A stretch of 64,000 bases of DNA from assembly GCA_018907035.1 (NCBI GenBank), contig JACCIC010000037.1, positions 558,001 to 622,000 on the forward strand, written 5' to 3'. How positions within the stretch are numbered: the first letter of the stretch is position 1; every line of letters starts with the position of its first letter. Positions 35,131 through 48,230 of the stretch are shown in pieces. The stretch comes from Sycobia sp. Sy_11. Its lineage: Eukaryota > Arthropoda > Insecta > Hymenoptera > Epichrysomallidae. The translations under genes and the position numbers were made by a program. The notes beneath the pieces were generated by a model, which saw nothing but the letters and a program-made list of their open reading frames with translations, ran no database searches and was not told the DNA's origin.

Positions 35131-36540
35131 TTAATTAAAACAGTCGACATAAATACAATTTTTAATTTTAAATTATATAAATAAAATTTACATCAATACA
35201 AACATTATATAATCTTCCAATTTTGTAATTATATTAAGTGTAAATCGACCGTCCTCAAAGACGAGTATAGCACAATTATTATTCACGTCGTCACGATCAA
35301 TAGAAAATTATGCGAACTGTACATTGAAAATTAACACGATTCATTTTAAACAGTAACGAGCAGTAAAACGGATTTTCTATATTAATTTTGACGAAGCATT
35401 GTGAATTATGATGTAAAATTTGCAATGCGCTTATATAGACTTCGTTAGGACTGATGAAAATATTTTAGTTTTCACTACGTCGGTACTATTACACGTACCG
35501 AAAATCATTTAAAAAAATCATTATAAATGTGTAACATCAGAAGAGAAAGATAATGAGCAGAAATGTAAAAAGAGCAGCAACAATACGTATTGATGACATA
35601 TTTATGTCTAGATTTTTATATACATCTTGAACTTGAAGAATATAATAAAATTTATTCCAAACTAATTCATAAGCTTATAATAGGTAAGTCATCAACGACA
35701 AAGACATCATTCTAATCTCTGTCTAAATTTAAAAACCATAAAGATATTATTTCTGCTGAAAGTAATTAAAATTTATAAAATTGGCGGATTAATAAAACAT
35801 TAATTATAAAAAAACATTGCATTTAGATAGAAAACCATATCAGAAGTATTTGCTTCTATCTTTTCGCTAAATAAGAGGGCAAATCTCGATAACCAGAACG
35901 GGAGCAGATTACCCTATAAAATTTAGATAATAAAAAATATCCAAACGTCTTCGTGTGAATTTTTATGGGGTATTGTTCTGTGTTTTGCGTATGTAACAGT
36001 GTTTTGTATTTCACGACGAGTAATATAATACTGTACAATAATGAATTGTGGGCGTAATGTATCCGCATGAATTAGTTTTCTTATTTCCTATGACCCTTGA
36101 ATAGTTGCGAATTATTGTGGATAACACGAAGGTCGTGTACCGAAAGGTCTTTGCGAACAACGAGGAAAATGGAAATTCTTCTGAAAATAAATACATATAT
36201 TAGCTGAACTTGGTCAAAGTTATATTCCGAGATAAAAAAGTAATAATTACTTAGCTTGGAACTATTCTTGAATTCAAATTTATGCGAATGATCTATGGCG
36301 CTTACCTCCAAAGCAATTTATGTTTGAAATAATTAACGTTCCCCGTGAAACAAAAGATAGTCCCATACTAATCTAAGGGAGCCAAATCTAAAATCTATAC
36401 ATTTGTTCACCTTGGCTCAAAAATTAACATTTACGCGGGTCGTAATTTATACGCGTCGATTAATATCCTATAAGAGATAAATTTCTGGATTACAAAGTCG
36501 TATAAAAACGAAGTCAATAATATACACGGATCGGTCTAAT
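35131..36540. other. AT-rich unique sequence, no gene
   Basis: Nothing firm. A 67-bp minus-strand stretch at 36306-36372 is bounded by AG and GTAAGC (see findings). Confidence 0.5.
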
Positions 36541-36639
36541 TTCATGCCTCTGAATTGGCTATGCATATGCGCGCCGATCTATAATTGCCGCGCGATTCAC
36601 TTTCGAAGCACTGGCGCATATATGGTGAATCGTTACGCA

Positions 36640-36794
36640 TTAAGTTGGAGAGAGAAAGCGAGGGAGAGAGGGAGAGGAAGAGAGAGGTGGGGAGGTAATA
36701 AACGAGGAGAACCAAGGAGAAGCCGAGATTTTTCCACTAGAACGGTGTATAATCCAAGGAAAACAGGCGATGATTGTACAGTTAACTAGAACGC

Positions 36795-36831
<37 letters not shown>
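36640..36831. repeat. purine-rich stretch and (GA)n array
   Basis: Irregular A/G-rich sequence from about 36648 to 36735, then a pure GA array at 36798-36831. Confidence 0.92.
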
Positions 36832-36834
<3 letters not shown>

Positions 36835-36989
36835 GTTTAGTCAAGAGGCCATCATATATAGAAACGTCTATAACATAGGATGTGCCAAGTGCAAATCACA
36901 CCCGCTCCAGCGCAGCGATTCGACATCGTTATATCGTTTGAATATTGAAGGCGAGCAAATAACGCGCGAGCAAATGTGTATTATACATA

Positions 36990-37161
36990 CATACCTACAC
37001 ACACGCGCGCGCGCGCGCGCACGTACGCGCACACACAGCGATAGATTTAGCCCAGCCTGGCAGCATCATCATCAGCAGCAGCAGCACGTCGCGGTGGATT
37101 AGAAGCGCGCGGCGATACGTAACAGAGCCACACCCCTCCTCCTCCTCCTCCTCCTCCTCCC
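36990..37161. repeat. (CA/CG)n and (CCT)n arrays
   Basis: ACACACGCGCGCGCGCGC-type alternation near 36999-37036, a CAG-rich patch near 37070-37085, and eight or nine CCT units at 37135-37161. Minus-strand ORFs with E- and G-runs here come from the CCT array. Confidence 0.93.
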
Positions 37162-37259
37162 TCGCGCGCCTTGTTATAAGCACTATTCACGCGCGTCATT
37201 ATATCGCTAGCTGAGCAATAGCAACGGCGTATTATAAAATCGAGGGCAAAAATTCGTTG

Positions 37260-38190
37260 CCTGTCCATTATCGGCCGAATGTAGGATGATTCAAATTCAA
37301 AGGAAGTCTTCCTATCTTTAGGCCTCCTTTATAAAGTTTCTTTTTCTCCCTGAAGGCCGTAAAAAGAACACAATGAATATTTACAACCTTTATTATATCA
37401 TATTTATTAAAAATCGAGGAAGCTTTAGAATTTTCTTGTTGTAATAAAATAATCATTTGAATCGGTTGTTTAGCACTTTTTTTGCAAGCACCGGTTGTAG
37501 AAAAAAAGTTATAGAAAACGGTACCTACGATTGCGATCGCTTCCAGTTGCGGATGTGAAACAGAGAAAAAAAGGTTCGGCTACCGTTTGAACTACTACTG
37601 GGTCGAAGCAAAGTATTGAAATTTCGATTTTGCGCTACGGTATTATTATTGACGTTAGACGTATAAAGGGTGTTTTTATTTTAGTTTTAATCCCTTTCTA
37701 ACACCCGCGCTTCTCCGCTTCCTTATTGTCGCGCGCGCGCGCGCGTGTGTGTCTGAAAGAGAGATGAGGGGAGACGAAGTAAAGTTCCTTTTCGATTTCT
37801 ATAAGTGTAATAATATAGAACGGTGCGGCGCTCTCTTCGACAAAAAATAATGCGCGCGCGCGAACGTCATCTATATCTACATTTTACGACTTCATCGGCG
37901 CAAAATGATTCTCTATATATAGCGTATTATCTCTGAAGGTGGGGGGGGGTGCGGTTTAAAGAATCTTTGCCAACTCTTCCCCCCCCCCCCACGGTCCGAC
38001 GCGGATACCGCGCGCATACGTCTCGGCGTGGTATATACGGTTTCAGCGTATCGCGGCTTTTCCTCAAGATTGCACCGCGCAATCTCTCAAGATTGAAGAG
38101 GAAATTTTACCGAGGCAACGGGGAGGGGGACTATATAACGGATAATGAAAACAAAAGAGTTGGGGGGAGGGGGAGGGAGAAAGACAGAGC
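37260..38190. other. mixed AT and CpG-rich sequence with G/C homopolymers
   Basis: A GC alternation near 37730-37745, a G-run at 37941-37949 and a C-run at 37979-37990. No gene recognised. Confidence 0.45.
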
Positions 38191-38242
38191 GAGAGAGAGA
38201 GAGAGGGAGAGAGAGAGGAGAGAGAGAGAGAGAGAGAGAGAG
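38190..38242. repeat. interrupted (GA)n microsatellite
   Basis: GA array of about 53 bp with GG interruptions. Confidence 0.95.
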
Positions 38243-39319
38243 CGAGGAACCTGTAAGAGGCATATCTTGTTTTGCAGCGTGCTGCTCGCTGGAACGTAAA
38301 TAAGCCGCTACCGCGCGCGCGAGGCCCCGCTACGGCAGCCGGAGTTTTTGCACTTTAAAAGCCGCGGGCGCGACCACCGGGGCAACGACGCGACGCTCCG
38401 TACTTATTTCACGTACCCTGTATCGTTTTAAATAAATACGCCGCTCGGCTCAATTTTTCGTTCTATCTCGATTCTCGATTTGCGCCGCTTCGGAGTTTCC
38501 GCTATTTGTTTCCTTTATTTATTTATTTTTCATTTTCATGCGAATTTTTCAGAATTTCGGCTTACCCCGCGCGGCTGAGTATAGGCGCGTTTAATTATTA
38601 GGGGCAGAAGTGCCGCGAGATAATGTATGCACCGGGTAAAAAGCATTACTCGAGTTTTAGTCGAAAGCGAGTGAAAGCCTTTCGTTATTTATGCGTATCT
38701 AAGCCTATAAGCCCGCTAACTTCACAAGTGCTCAGCGATGCGGGATTGAATTATGAAAAAGTTTGTCAAATTTTCATGAATTAAGTTCGACTATTTTGTA
38801 ATACGTCAACCGAGAATACAGTGGAACTTTACTAGTCTATATTATAGGAATCGAATTTAGTTTTATTCATTAATTTCATTTAATAATAACAGCCTTAATT
38901 TGAATTCTTTATGAGAATTCGGGGTATGTAAGATTCATTTACTCAAAGACAGTTCAGAAATATTTTTGCATAAAACAAGAGATGAAATCAATATCTTGAA
39001 CTTCTGTCTGATTATAATTCAATATATTGATAATAATAAGCATACACTTTACTTTCGTCATCACGCATTTAAGCCACCTCGAAGATTAAAAAGCCTTAAT
39101 TCTAAACATTCAGAAGCAACATATATAAAGCTAATAGAAATCAAAATGCCAAGGCTTTTTAGAAATTGTAAATTGGTCGAAACGGTTTTGCTTCTAAATC
39201 TCAAGATGTAACCAAACACTAAATTTTTTTATTAACTTTTGTAGAAAAATAGTAAACTAAGAATGCTATTTTGTAATTACTTTTTATTTTCAACATTTCT
39301 TATGTATAAATTTCTTTTG

Positions 39320-39323
<4 letters not shown>
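38243..39323. other. CpG-rich then AT-rich unique sequence
   Basis: CpG-rich to about 38740, with homeodomain-like TTTAATTATTAGG and TTATTTATGCG words. From 38750 AT-rich, with an 81-codon ORF (38966-39211) I do not recognise. Confidence 0.4.

Positions 39324-39367
<44 letters not shown>
39324..39367. repeat. (TA)n microsatellite
   Basis: About 44 bp of TA. Confidence 0.97.
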
Positions 39368-39372
<5 letters not shown>

Positions 39373-40161
39373 CTTCTTCCCTTCATGTTTTTTGAACATC
39401 CGTGACATATGTCTTGACAGACGGTGGGATATCTAAAAATCATTTGTCGAATATGGTTTCTTACTGACTATAAGTTTTTAATAAATCATTCGGCCTCAGA
39501 GTGGACTACTGTTCGCCATAAAAACAAATCGATATTGTAAAAATTTCAAGGGGCTCTAACTCCCTAATAAAACGACAACGTATTTATATGCGGATAAGGG
39601 AAAGTATATCGACAATGAGCATGCGAGCCGATGCAAGCATTAAACGCACAAATAGAAAATAATTTGAAAATGACGCTCAAGCTTTCGCGTAATATCTCTA
39701 GATAACTCTATATTCGTCTAAAATGCATCTATAACGTACCACGTAGCGACAAATACACGCTTAATACCTTAAGCTATTATAAGAAGAAACGAGATCCGGG
39801 AAGCCCGCACGTTGAGCTTCTTTATATTATATCTAACCCTGCCTCTTTCCCATTGCTCATAGGTCATTTCCTGTTTACGGCGTGCCACCGACGCGTATAC
39901 ACGCGTTTACGTTTTTCCTCCCCCTCCAACCTGGCTTCCGTCCTCTGTTGCTGTTACTCCTCCTCAGCCCCCTTCTCTTCCTTATCACGGCTAAACAATT
40001 GCAGAAAAGAGAGTCGGAAGGGAAGAACCCTCGATTTTCGCTACCGAGATTTCATTTTTAGATTGTGTCCGCGCGCCGCTCTGCAGTGCGTATGTGGAAA
40101 AGGTATGTGAGTGTGTGCAGCGTTCGGGCGTCGCGCGAATTTCTTTTTCAACGTGAAAGAG

Positions 40162-40164
<3 letters not shown>

Positions 40165-40212
<48 letters not shown>
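40165..40212. repeat. (GA)n microsatellite
   Basis: About 48 bp of GA. The sequence before it (39368-40160) is unique and holds no recognised gene. Confidence 0.97.
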
Positions 40213-40217
<5 letters not shown>

Positions 40218-40358
40218 GACGACAAGGAAGCCCCTTAATCTTGCAGATAAATCTGAATGCGCATATATGCGATGAGAGAGCGAGCAACGCGATTTCTTTC
40301 CTCGCTCTTCGGCTCCTATAGAGGTCCCCCCGTCGAAGCATAGCCGCTGGTCCTTTTG

Positions 40359-40363
<5 letters not shown>

Positions 40364-40397
<34 letters not shown>

Positions 40398-40443
40398 CGT
40401 CTCTCGTCTCTCGTTCTCTCGTTCTCTCGTCTCTCGTTCTCTC
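40364..40443. repeat. (CT)n passing into a CGTCTCT/CGTTCTCT minisatellite
   Basis: About 27 bp of CT continues as seven or so 7-8 bp units alternating CGTCTCT and CGTTCTCT, apparently a microsatellite evolving into a longer-unit repeat. Confidence 0.93.
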
Positions 40444-41139
40444 TTTTTTCTTCATTCTATATATGCAATCGAAGCGACGACAGGAGCCGAAAGAGATCGA
40501 GATTTATATTTTATAACGGGAAAAGTATATATACGTATATATGTATATATATAGAAGAGAGAGAAAATAAATGGCTCAAGTACAAGATAAATGTAGGGAA
40601 CATAATGCACGCAATCGAGCTCGGCTTAAATAATGGAGAATATTTCCCTTCCTTTTTCCTATGTGTACGTATAGAAAAGTCGCACAAAGTTCCTCTGAGT
40701 CGCTCGACGGATGCATTTGGCATTCGCGTATATAAAGTCTGGGGTTCCACGAAATCAAAATAGTCGAAATATAGCCTTCTTCTGTATTATACGGTATAAG
40801 GTTGGCTTTTTCTTTGTTTTTTTTTTATTTTTAATATGAGTAAACCATTCACGCATAGTTGCTTTTCCCCTTTATTTCAATTTATTTAAAAAATAAGACA
40901 CGAACAAGTATATTATATAAGTAATTGAAAACAAAAGATTTTCTAGAAAATGAAGCTTCGTTTGAATAGCAAAAGCTTCAGGCATGCGCTCCTTTCTCAT
41001 TTCGTTGTTTAACGCTTCTTCTATACTTCTTCGTCCATTGTTCAAAGCAGCTGAACTTTGGAAGGACAAGTGACAAAACAAGAGATTTTCCCCGAGATCT
41101 CTGTATCTGTCGTACCGTTCTTCAAAACAGTTACCTTGT

Positions 41140-41192
41140 TCTCTCTCTCTCTCTCTCTCTATCTCCCCCCCCCCTCTCTCTCTCTCCCCTTC
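41140..41192. repeat. pyrimidine tract (CT)n with C-run
   Basis: CT units, then a C-run and further CT. Confidence 0.92.
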
Positions 41193-41279
41193 CCTCTATA
41201 CCGTCTTTCCTCTTTCACTTTTTGGCTTGTATTCAAGGCAGCGCATAGTGAACTACATGAAATGAAGATAAATCGGTAA

Positions 41280-41497
41280 ATTAAAAACATTCATATAAAT
41301 GAATATCAAATTTATATGTAATTTGAATATATGAGCTTTCTAAAGGATTTTTTGTTTATTTAAAGTAGGAAAAAAGAAAGTCTTGTGTCAGCGAGAGGCA
41401 AGATATGTAAAAATGAAAATTTTTTATTGATTGTTTAATATAGGTATATCAGAAAGTGATTATTTTTGCTGTCTCTGGTTTCGGTGTGTGTTTTTAA

Positions 41498-41554
<57 letters not shown>

Positions 41555-42858
41555 AATAAGTTACAGATTGCGACAGTGAGTTTTATATACTGCTAACATT
41601 AACAATAAGTCAAAAGTATTTAATTAAGTAGCTGACTTTCTCGTATACAAAAAGTGAAATTCACTTTTATAAAAGCAACACTTTTTTACTCAAATAACGT
41701 ACAATATTAAATTTCAACACGAATATGAAAGTTGATTAGTTATCGCGCGCGAGACAGTTTCCGTTCGAGCGAAAAGGTTAAGTAAAATCTCAGAAATTGA
41801 AAATTAAATTAAAAATTGATAAAATATATAATTAATAATTATTAAATAGGAAGTCGGGATCTTAATATTCCTTTACTGTTATATTATTAGACATATAAAG
41901 ATGTGCTTATTAAAAAAGTAAATCAAGAACGCTAAAATCGATTATATTATATATATATATATAATTAATAAGTTTGAAGTCTTTAAGAACAAAAAAAGGT
42001 TGAACGCAACTGTACTAGACGAAAAAATGCATATCATAAATATTCATATAAGATAATACAGAAAATCTAAGCGTGGTGATTATTATATAATATTATCTTG
42101 CGAACCACAAAGTCCGATGTTGTAATCGCGATTAGGTCGAAAGTTATATTAACATATGATAAGAAGTATAGAAAATTCCAAAATCATGCTAAAATTTCAA
42201 ATATTATTGAATTTTGTAAAAATTAAAAAAAAATTTTATATACGTGTTATTTCCGAGTCATTTTATTTTTTAAGGATTTGATAATGCAATATTCCATGTC
42301 TTAATGTATATAGCAATAAATTATTGTTCCGATAACTTTAAATGGTCATTAATTCAAAGGGCTGATTTGTAGTACTTTACCCATTGAGAATATGGCCAAA
42401 TTTATATGAATTATACGTGGACTATTTCGGATATTTAAAGTGAAAAACATGCATCTTCAATAATTTCAATTTCTCTGATTTTAATTTAAAACGTATATAG
42501 GCATAGTATATGCCTTGAATACGAGTTAATCTGAACGTGCGTAGAAAACTGAAATATGCAATTCCCGCACATTTTATTTACTTAATTAACTCTAGATTAT
42601 TTTTTTGATCATCTTTAAATTTGCTCTGAATTCTTGACAGCTGTTTATACTTCGATGGATCATATAGCACCCGTGTATTTTTCACATTTTTAACGAAACA
42701 TTGAAATATATTGTTCTAAATATTTTGAAATTTCCAATTGTGAGACAATGCAAATTTTTGTCATTCTAACGATAGTTGTCATTATTCAGAACAATGTAAT
42801 GATAAAGTTATATTTTTCAAGGTTTTACTGTTCTGAGACTTCTTTCGGTTTCCACAAT

Positions 42859-42860
<2 letters not shown>
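41280..42860. other. AT-rich unique sequence with one TA array
   Basis: Only the TA array at 41501-41552 and a shorter one near 41945 stand out; no gene. Confidence 0.5.
41501..41552. repeat. (TA)n microsatellite
   Basis: Fifty-two bases of TA. Confidence 0.97.
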
Positions 42861-42921
<61 letters not shown>

Positions 42922-42931
42922 GGTCTCTTAA

Positions 42932-42973
<42 letters not shown>
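42861..42973. repeat. two (TA)n arrays
   Basis: TA at 42861-42917 and 42934-42973 with a 16-bp spacer. Confidence 0.97.
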
Positions 42974-42976
<3 letters not shown>

Positions 42977-43162
42977 GCATTTACATAAAGATTAGATCTA
43001 TACGAATTCGCCGACATCAGAAGCCGCGGAAGGGTACGTAAAAGAAAAAAATCCATCCTCTTTCTCTAAGGCAGCTCGTACGCTATAGATATGACTGTCG
43101 TAAAAAAAAGAAAGAAGATCGTCTATTGGATCATTAAGTAAATTGACGTGCGATTCAGCTGC

Positions 43163-43164
<2 letters not shown>

Positions 43165-43219
<55 letters not shown>
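43165..43219. repeat. (TA)n microsatellite
   Basis: About 55 bp of TA. Confidence 0.97.
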
Positions 43220-43226
<7 letters not shown>

Positions 43227-43314
43227 AGCGCGCACGCCCGAACGAGCGCCGGAAACCGGAATCGTGCGGTCTTGCATTTTAATTTTTTTTGTGAACGACT
43301 GAGTAAGTATGTGA

Positions 43315-43317
<3 letters not shown>

Positions 43318-43360
<43 letters not shown>

Positions 43361-43455
43361 CATGACGAGATTGGCGCGGTGCGCAACTTTTGAACTTTTC
43401 ATGAATCGACGTATATATACACCATCAACGTGCGCAATTATATATATATATATAT

Positions 43456-43505
<50 letters not shown>
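43318..43505. repeat. (GA)n and (TA)n arrays
   Basis: GA at 43321-43356, then TA at 43439-43505 with one CACA break. Confidence 0.97.
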
Positions 43506-43508
<3 letters not shown>

Positions 43509-43509
43509 C

Positions 43510-45690
43510 TGCGCGCGAACGATAAAGTTTGTTCACCCATGCAAGAAAGTTTTTAAGTAATTTACTCCCCGAGAGAAGTTTGCCAGATCCGCGGCCAGAT
43601 CATTAGAAGAGCAATTCCACATTGCAATTATAGCAAAACTATCGCAATAATTAAAAGTTATTATCGTGAAAAAACAGTCCGATTGTCCGGTGGTCTTTAA
43701 TTTAAATGATTGTATTTTCAAAACATTGCTGTATAATACAGACAGAATTCTTTTTTAATAAAATGAATACAAAAAATTTTTTGTTCAAAACGATATATCA
43801 TAATATAAAAGATAAATTTAAATACAAATTTTTGTAAATTAAAATAAATCATTAAAAGTGCCTGAAACAATGTAGGATAGGTTCGGGATAGGTGAGGTAA
43901 ATGATGAGCACAAGAGTCAAGTTGTCTTCTATTTTTGGACACGTATCGACATTCTGTCCTTCAAACTATTATACACTTTTAATAATAAATAATTCTGTTT
44001 GTATTGTAGCAAATATATATATATATTCAAAACTGTCAAAGTAATTCGATGAATTTCTGAAAGTCAATATAAAAAGGATGAATAGACGAATAAAGAGTGG
44101 CTAATAATGATTTAACATATTGAAAATGTCGATAAATTTTTTTGACAATCTAATGGAGCCTCTTGCACAAGAACCACAGACGCGTGTATTATTACATTAC
44201 ACAAAATTGCGACGTTTGACCGATATATGGTAAACAAGCAGTATTCCTGGGAGATTAAATTTTCTTCTTGATTTTGAAATTCTTTCAAGGCACGGTTTGT
44301 AATAGTGTTTAAGTTAGCTTTCTCGGATTCACAAATTCCTAACGTTCAGATACGTAAACAAATATACGTATAGTTCTCTGGTTTAAATTCATTTTGATAT
44401 ACACACGAATATAAATTTTAACGGCCGTATTTATGTTACCTCGAATAAAAAAAAAATCAACGACTGACGATTTCAAGAATGAATGAACAAAAGAATTAAG
44501 TAGCACTTTTAGATGTACTTTATACATACTTTGTGTAAAATTTAATTTGCAGAAATATAAGCATAGTAATTAAAACATTAATTTAAAGAAAGAAAATATA
44601 AAAGTAAAGCGTTTCTTTCTATGGAATTCGTATTAAAAAAACGTTTAATATTTACGACTGAATAGCAGAAATAACTTAAATTTCCAATATTATTATACAA
44701 TTGCGTGTAATAGCATACTTAGTTACATAATTTACGTACTATCATCGAAGAAACTAGTCGGAGGGAGTATTGCGAACTAATTTCAGCATATAATAATATC
44801 CTCAACAATATCGCTCCGCGCATTGCCGTAGCGCACAATACTTTCTCTTAAATAAATACACGGACCGGTTGCAGACTTAACCTATCAATTATAGTCCCAC
44901 GCGGGAACCTTGGGCGCATATATATTTATTTAGACAGCAGGCATTACCAACTAAATCACTCGCGGCTGTTATTGCGCGCAGCTTCGTATTATATACATCG
45001 TGTTTCCGAAATAACTTTCCAGGATGACTAGTGAGCATTAATACTCACGTTGATCAGCCGATCACGGTGGCCAGGATTTAGTTGCCGACGTCGACGGGTC
45101 TTGATAAATCGAGAAAACACGCGGAGCTTTTCACGCCATTCGGGTAATCAATGGAAGAGTATAATAAGCTATAATGATTATTTTTAGAAATAAACAGATA
45201 AATATCGCGCTCGCATATATTATGCATATATTATTTTCCATTGTTGATCGGAACTTCGTAAAAATCTCCGTCTGTTTTTTCGATTTCAAGAAGACCGATG
45301 GACAGTTGCTAAATGGTCGATGAAAATCAAGCACTGATCGATATCAACGAATCACGATGGCAAGATTTATTTCAGAGACACTGCGTATATTGTCTACGCA
45401 TCTTCGTAATAATACCTCTTCCATGAAGGCATTATATCCTACATAAGAATGCACCGGTATAATAAGAAACAAGCCGCTCGTAAAAATAGTTGCGAAAGAG
45501 TGTAAGAGAGGGCAGGGGACTGTGAAAAGCAGAGAGGCGTGAAATATTTAGAATTGACGCGGATAGGGGACGCGCGGCGTTTGCGAAAAAGAGCCGAAAA
45601 ATACGCGCGGAAGAGGTGCGGCGCGTCCCGCTCTGATGTAATCTAAAACTTACGAGATTTCTGTACGTGCCTGTGTGGCTATACATCTTT
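43510..45690. other. AT-rich unique sequence, no gene
   Basis: Two similar words of about 32 bp occur at 45051-45083 and 45341-45372 (see findings). Otherwise nothing recognised. Confidence 0.5.
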
Positions 45691-45696
45691 ATACAC

Positions 45697-45699
<3 letters not shown>

Positions 45700-45753
<54 letters not shown>
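45700..45753. repeat. (TA)n microsatellite
   Basis: About 54 bp of TA. The 181-codon minus-strand ORF through it (45432-45977) is interrupted by the YI tract and has no recognised domain. Confidence 0.97.
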
Positions 45754-45756
<3 letters not shown>

Positions 45757-46127
45757 CTCTGACATCCAACGGCCTTGGAGTACATATTTTTAGTACGGAA
45801 AAATGTGCATGGCCTACATCGTATATACAAATATAAATATAGAAGAAAGAAGAAGCGCGAGCAGCCGCGCCGCACAATGACTGATGCGTAATACGTTCGG
45901 GCAATCGCGTTTCCGGCGCTGATACACAAGAACAGCAGGATGAGACGGAGGATTGACAAATACTTTATAAGTAGCATATGAGAGAATGAAATAGAGACAC
46001 TTTTCTCCGATTTATATGCACTTTATTAAGTACTATAGCACATCTTTATGGCTTGAAGCCAATAATTTTTTACCTTTTTTGCTTGCAAGAATGGCTGAAC
46101 ATTGAAAAATTCTTGTTAGTTCGAATC

Positions 46128-46322
46128 TAAAGTTGAATCAGTGAAAATCACTCCACTGTTTGAAAACAGTGAAATTTTCACTGGTATAAATGAGTGTATA
46201 TTTCACTATTTACCCATTGTGATTTCGTTTTGTACTACCTAAGCAGTGGAATATTTACTAATTTATCAATGAAAATTAAACCGTTTGAAAATAGTGAAGC
46301 GATTTCCACTGATTCTACTTTA
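46128..46322. mobile_element. MITE-like imperfect palindrome rich in CACTG/CAGTG
   Basis: The arm 46128-46184 aligns to the reverse complement of 46266-46322 at about 45 of 57 positions, most differences being transitions. CAGTG/CACTG recurs within and between the arms. The loop is about 81 bp. No ORF or target duplication is evident. This is the shape of a small non-autonomous fold-back element or MITE. Confidence 0.6.
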
Positions 46323-48230
46323 AAGAGTGTACTCTGGCGTCGAGACATTTTTTGATCCTGCCGATTGAAATCAAAATAATAGTTCTTCAACAGTGATTTT
46401 CTTTTTTGATATACAAGTATACGAAGTCTAACCGATATAAAAACATACCGGTACATTACGAAAATTCAAATGCGTAAAGAAGGTAATTTACGCATGAACA
46501 GAGTTTCATAATGTACTTAAGTTATATACGGCGAATCATACCACGGTAATCGCAGACATTGCGCGCTCTGTAAGCAGACGTGGAAACTTCGAGAAAGTTA
46601 AATTTTGCTTTAGTTTTACATACTTAGCTTAGATATAGTGCAAATTTTGAATTAATGAACGAAATAAAATTTAAGCAATTAAAAAGTTTTACAAAAGCGA
46701 TGCAGGATATCAGCTTGTCTTTACGCATTGAAGGACAGTTTTAAGAATTTTATTGTATAAGAACTACTCAAAAAAAAAAAAATTTCTTTGAAGAACAATC
46801 AAAACTGAATTAAAACTGCACTTAATAAATGGCATTTACTAAATCAAAACTGTATTTTACTTAACTTTAAGTATTATTTATTGCTGGATTTTATCTTCGT
46901 CAAAAAGATAGTTTATCAGAGCAATGAAGAATGTTTGAGAAATTAAATAATATGTGATAGCAGCCCTTTTTTAGTTTAACATTCCGAAAGAAAATTCAAA
47001 TTTTTAGCTATGTTAAAAAATTATATCCCTGCCCCTGCCAAAGATATAATTGAAAATAAATTTTAATGAAGTGTACAAAATTTTAAATTAACTAATTGCG
47101 TTTCGGAACTTAACAGCATGATTATACAATCAAAGTGCTTTATTTGATTAATTATAAGTACATGAAATTTTCATGCAGAAGTGATAGAAATGAATAGTAT
47201 GAGAGTGCTTGTTATTGCAGTTAAGACTGCAAATAATATAGAAAGATAATTTAACAGTATGTTAAAGATGTGGGATTAAATTTTCCAACAAGGTAGCAAA
47301 AAAGTACATTAAATACGGAAATTTAATGTATTTTGATAAAACATTTTTCGCGTACATTGTATAAAATATTTTATTCTGCTCATATCAAGCTGACAATTGT
47401 TGTCCTAAACTGTAAAAACGAGGTAAAAAGTATGTTTTTTTTTCTTATATTACAGTTCTGAATCGAATGTAGATAGCATACATCAGTTAAATTAAACTCT
47501 CTATTGTAGTACTATGCGTTAAGCAATGTGAATGGTATAATTTTTTTTTTGTTAAGATTGGACAGTACCATTTTCTCGTAAATCTTTAACTACATAAAAT
47601 TTATATGCAAATAAGATTACAATCTACAGTGACTACTCCTCTATTGTAATCAAAGAACAACGAAGAAAAGTGTACAAGACAAAAAATTTACTGCTGTCAT
47701 TAACATTATTCTTTACAGTTTCTAACATATCATCATAGCTTAATTTTTTATAATTTAATTATCACAATATTGTTATGCTTGAAGTCCTTATTTTAATACT
47801 GATAAATTTTAATGAGCTTAGCTATAGCTTTTTTTATTATTTGAGATACGTTGAATCTTACGCTATCCTTAATTTATAAGCATATCGTAAATGAATTTGT
47901 TAAAAGTTAGATTCTAATCTTCAATTTACATGAGCTCTTATAGAAATGAAAAAATAAGAGACAAAAACTGAGCAAGAAAACAATGGTTAAATTTAGTATA
48001 TACGAGCATGAAGTTTTTGGCAACAGCAACATAAAATATTCAGATAGTCAAATAACTTTCGTATTTCTGATCGTTGTCGTTTGTAAGTTATTACTAATTG
48101 TTAACTATTACTGATTTCATAAAACATTGCCATTCAGAAGCGAGAAAGTAATTTTTAAATTCGACTATACTAAACAAAAAAATAAATTTCATGAATTTCT
48201 CCATCCCTAATATCCCAACGAGTCGTATAG
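46323..48230. other. AT-rich unique sequence, no gene
   Basis: About 1.9 kb with stops in all frames and nothing recognisable. Confidence 0.55.

Noticed and set aside
46110..46130. AGTTCGAATCT as a tRNA B box
   Set aside because: It borders the fold-back element and no A box or cloverleaf is present upstream.
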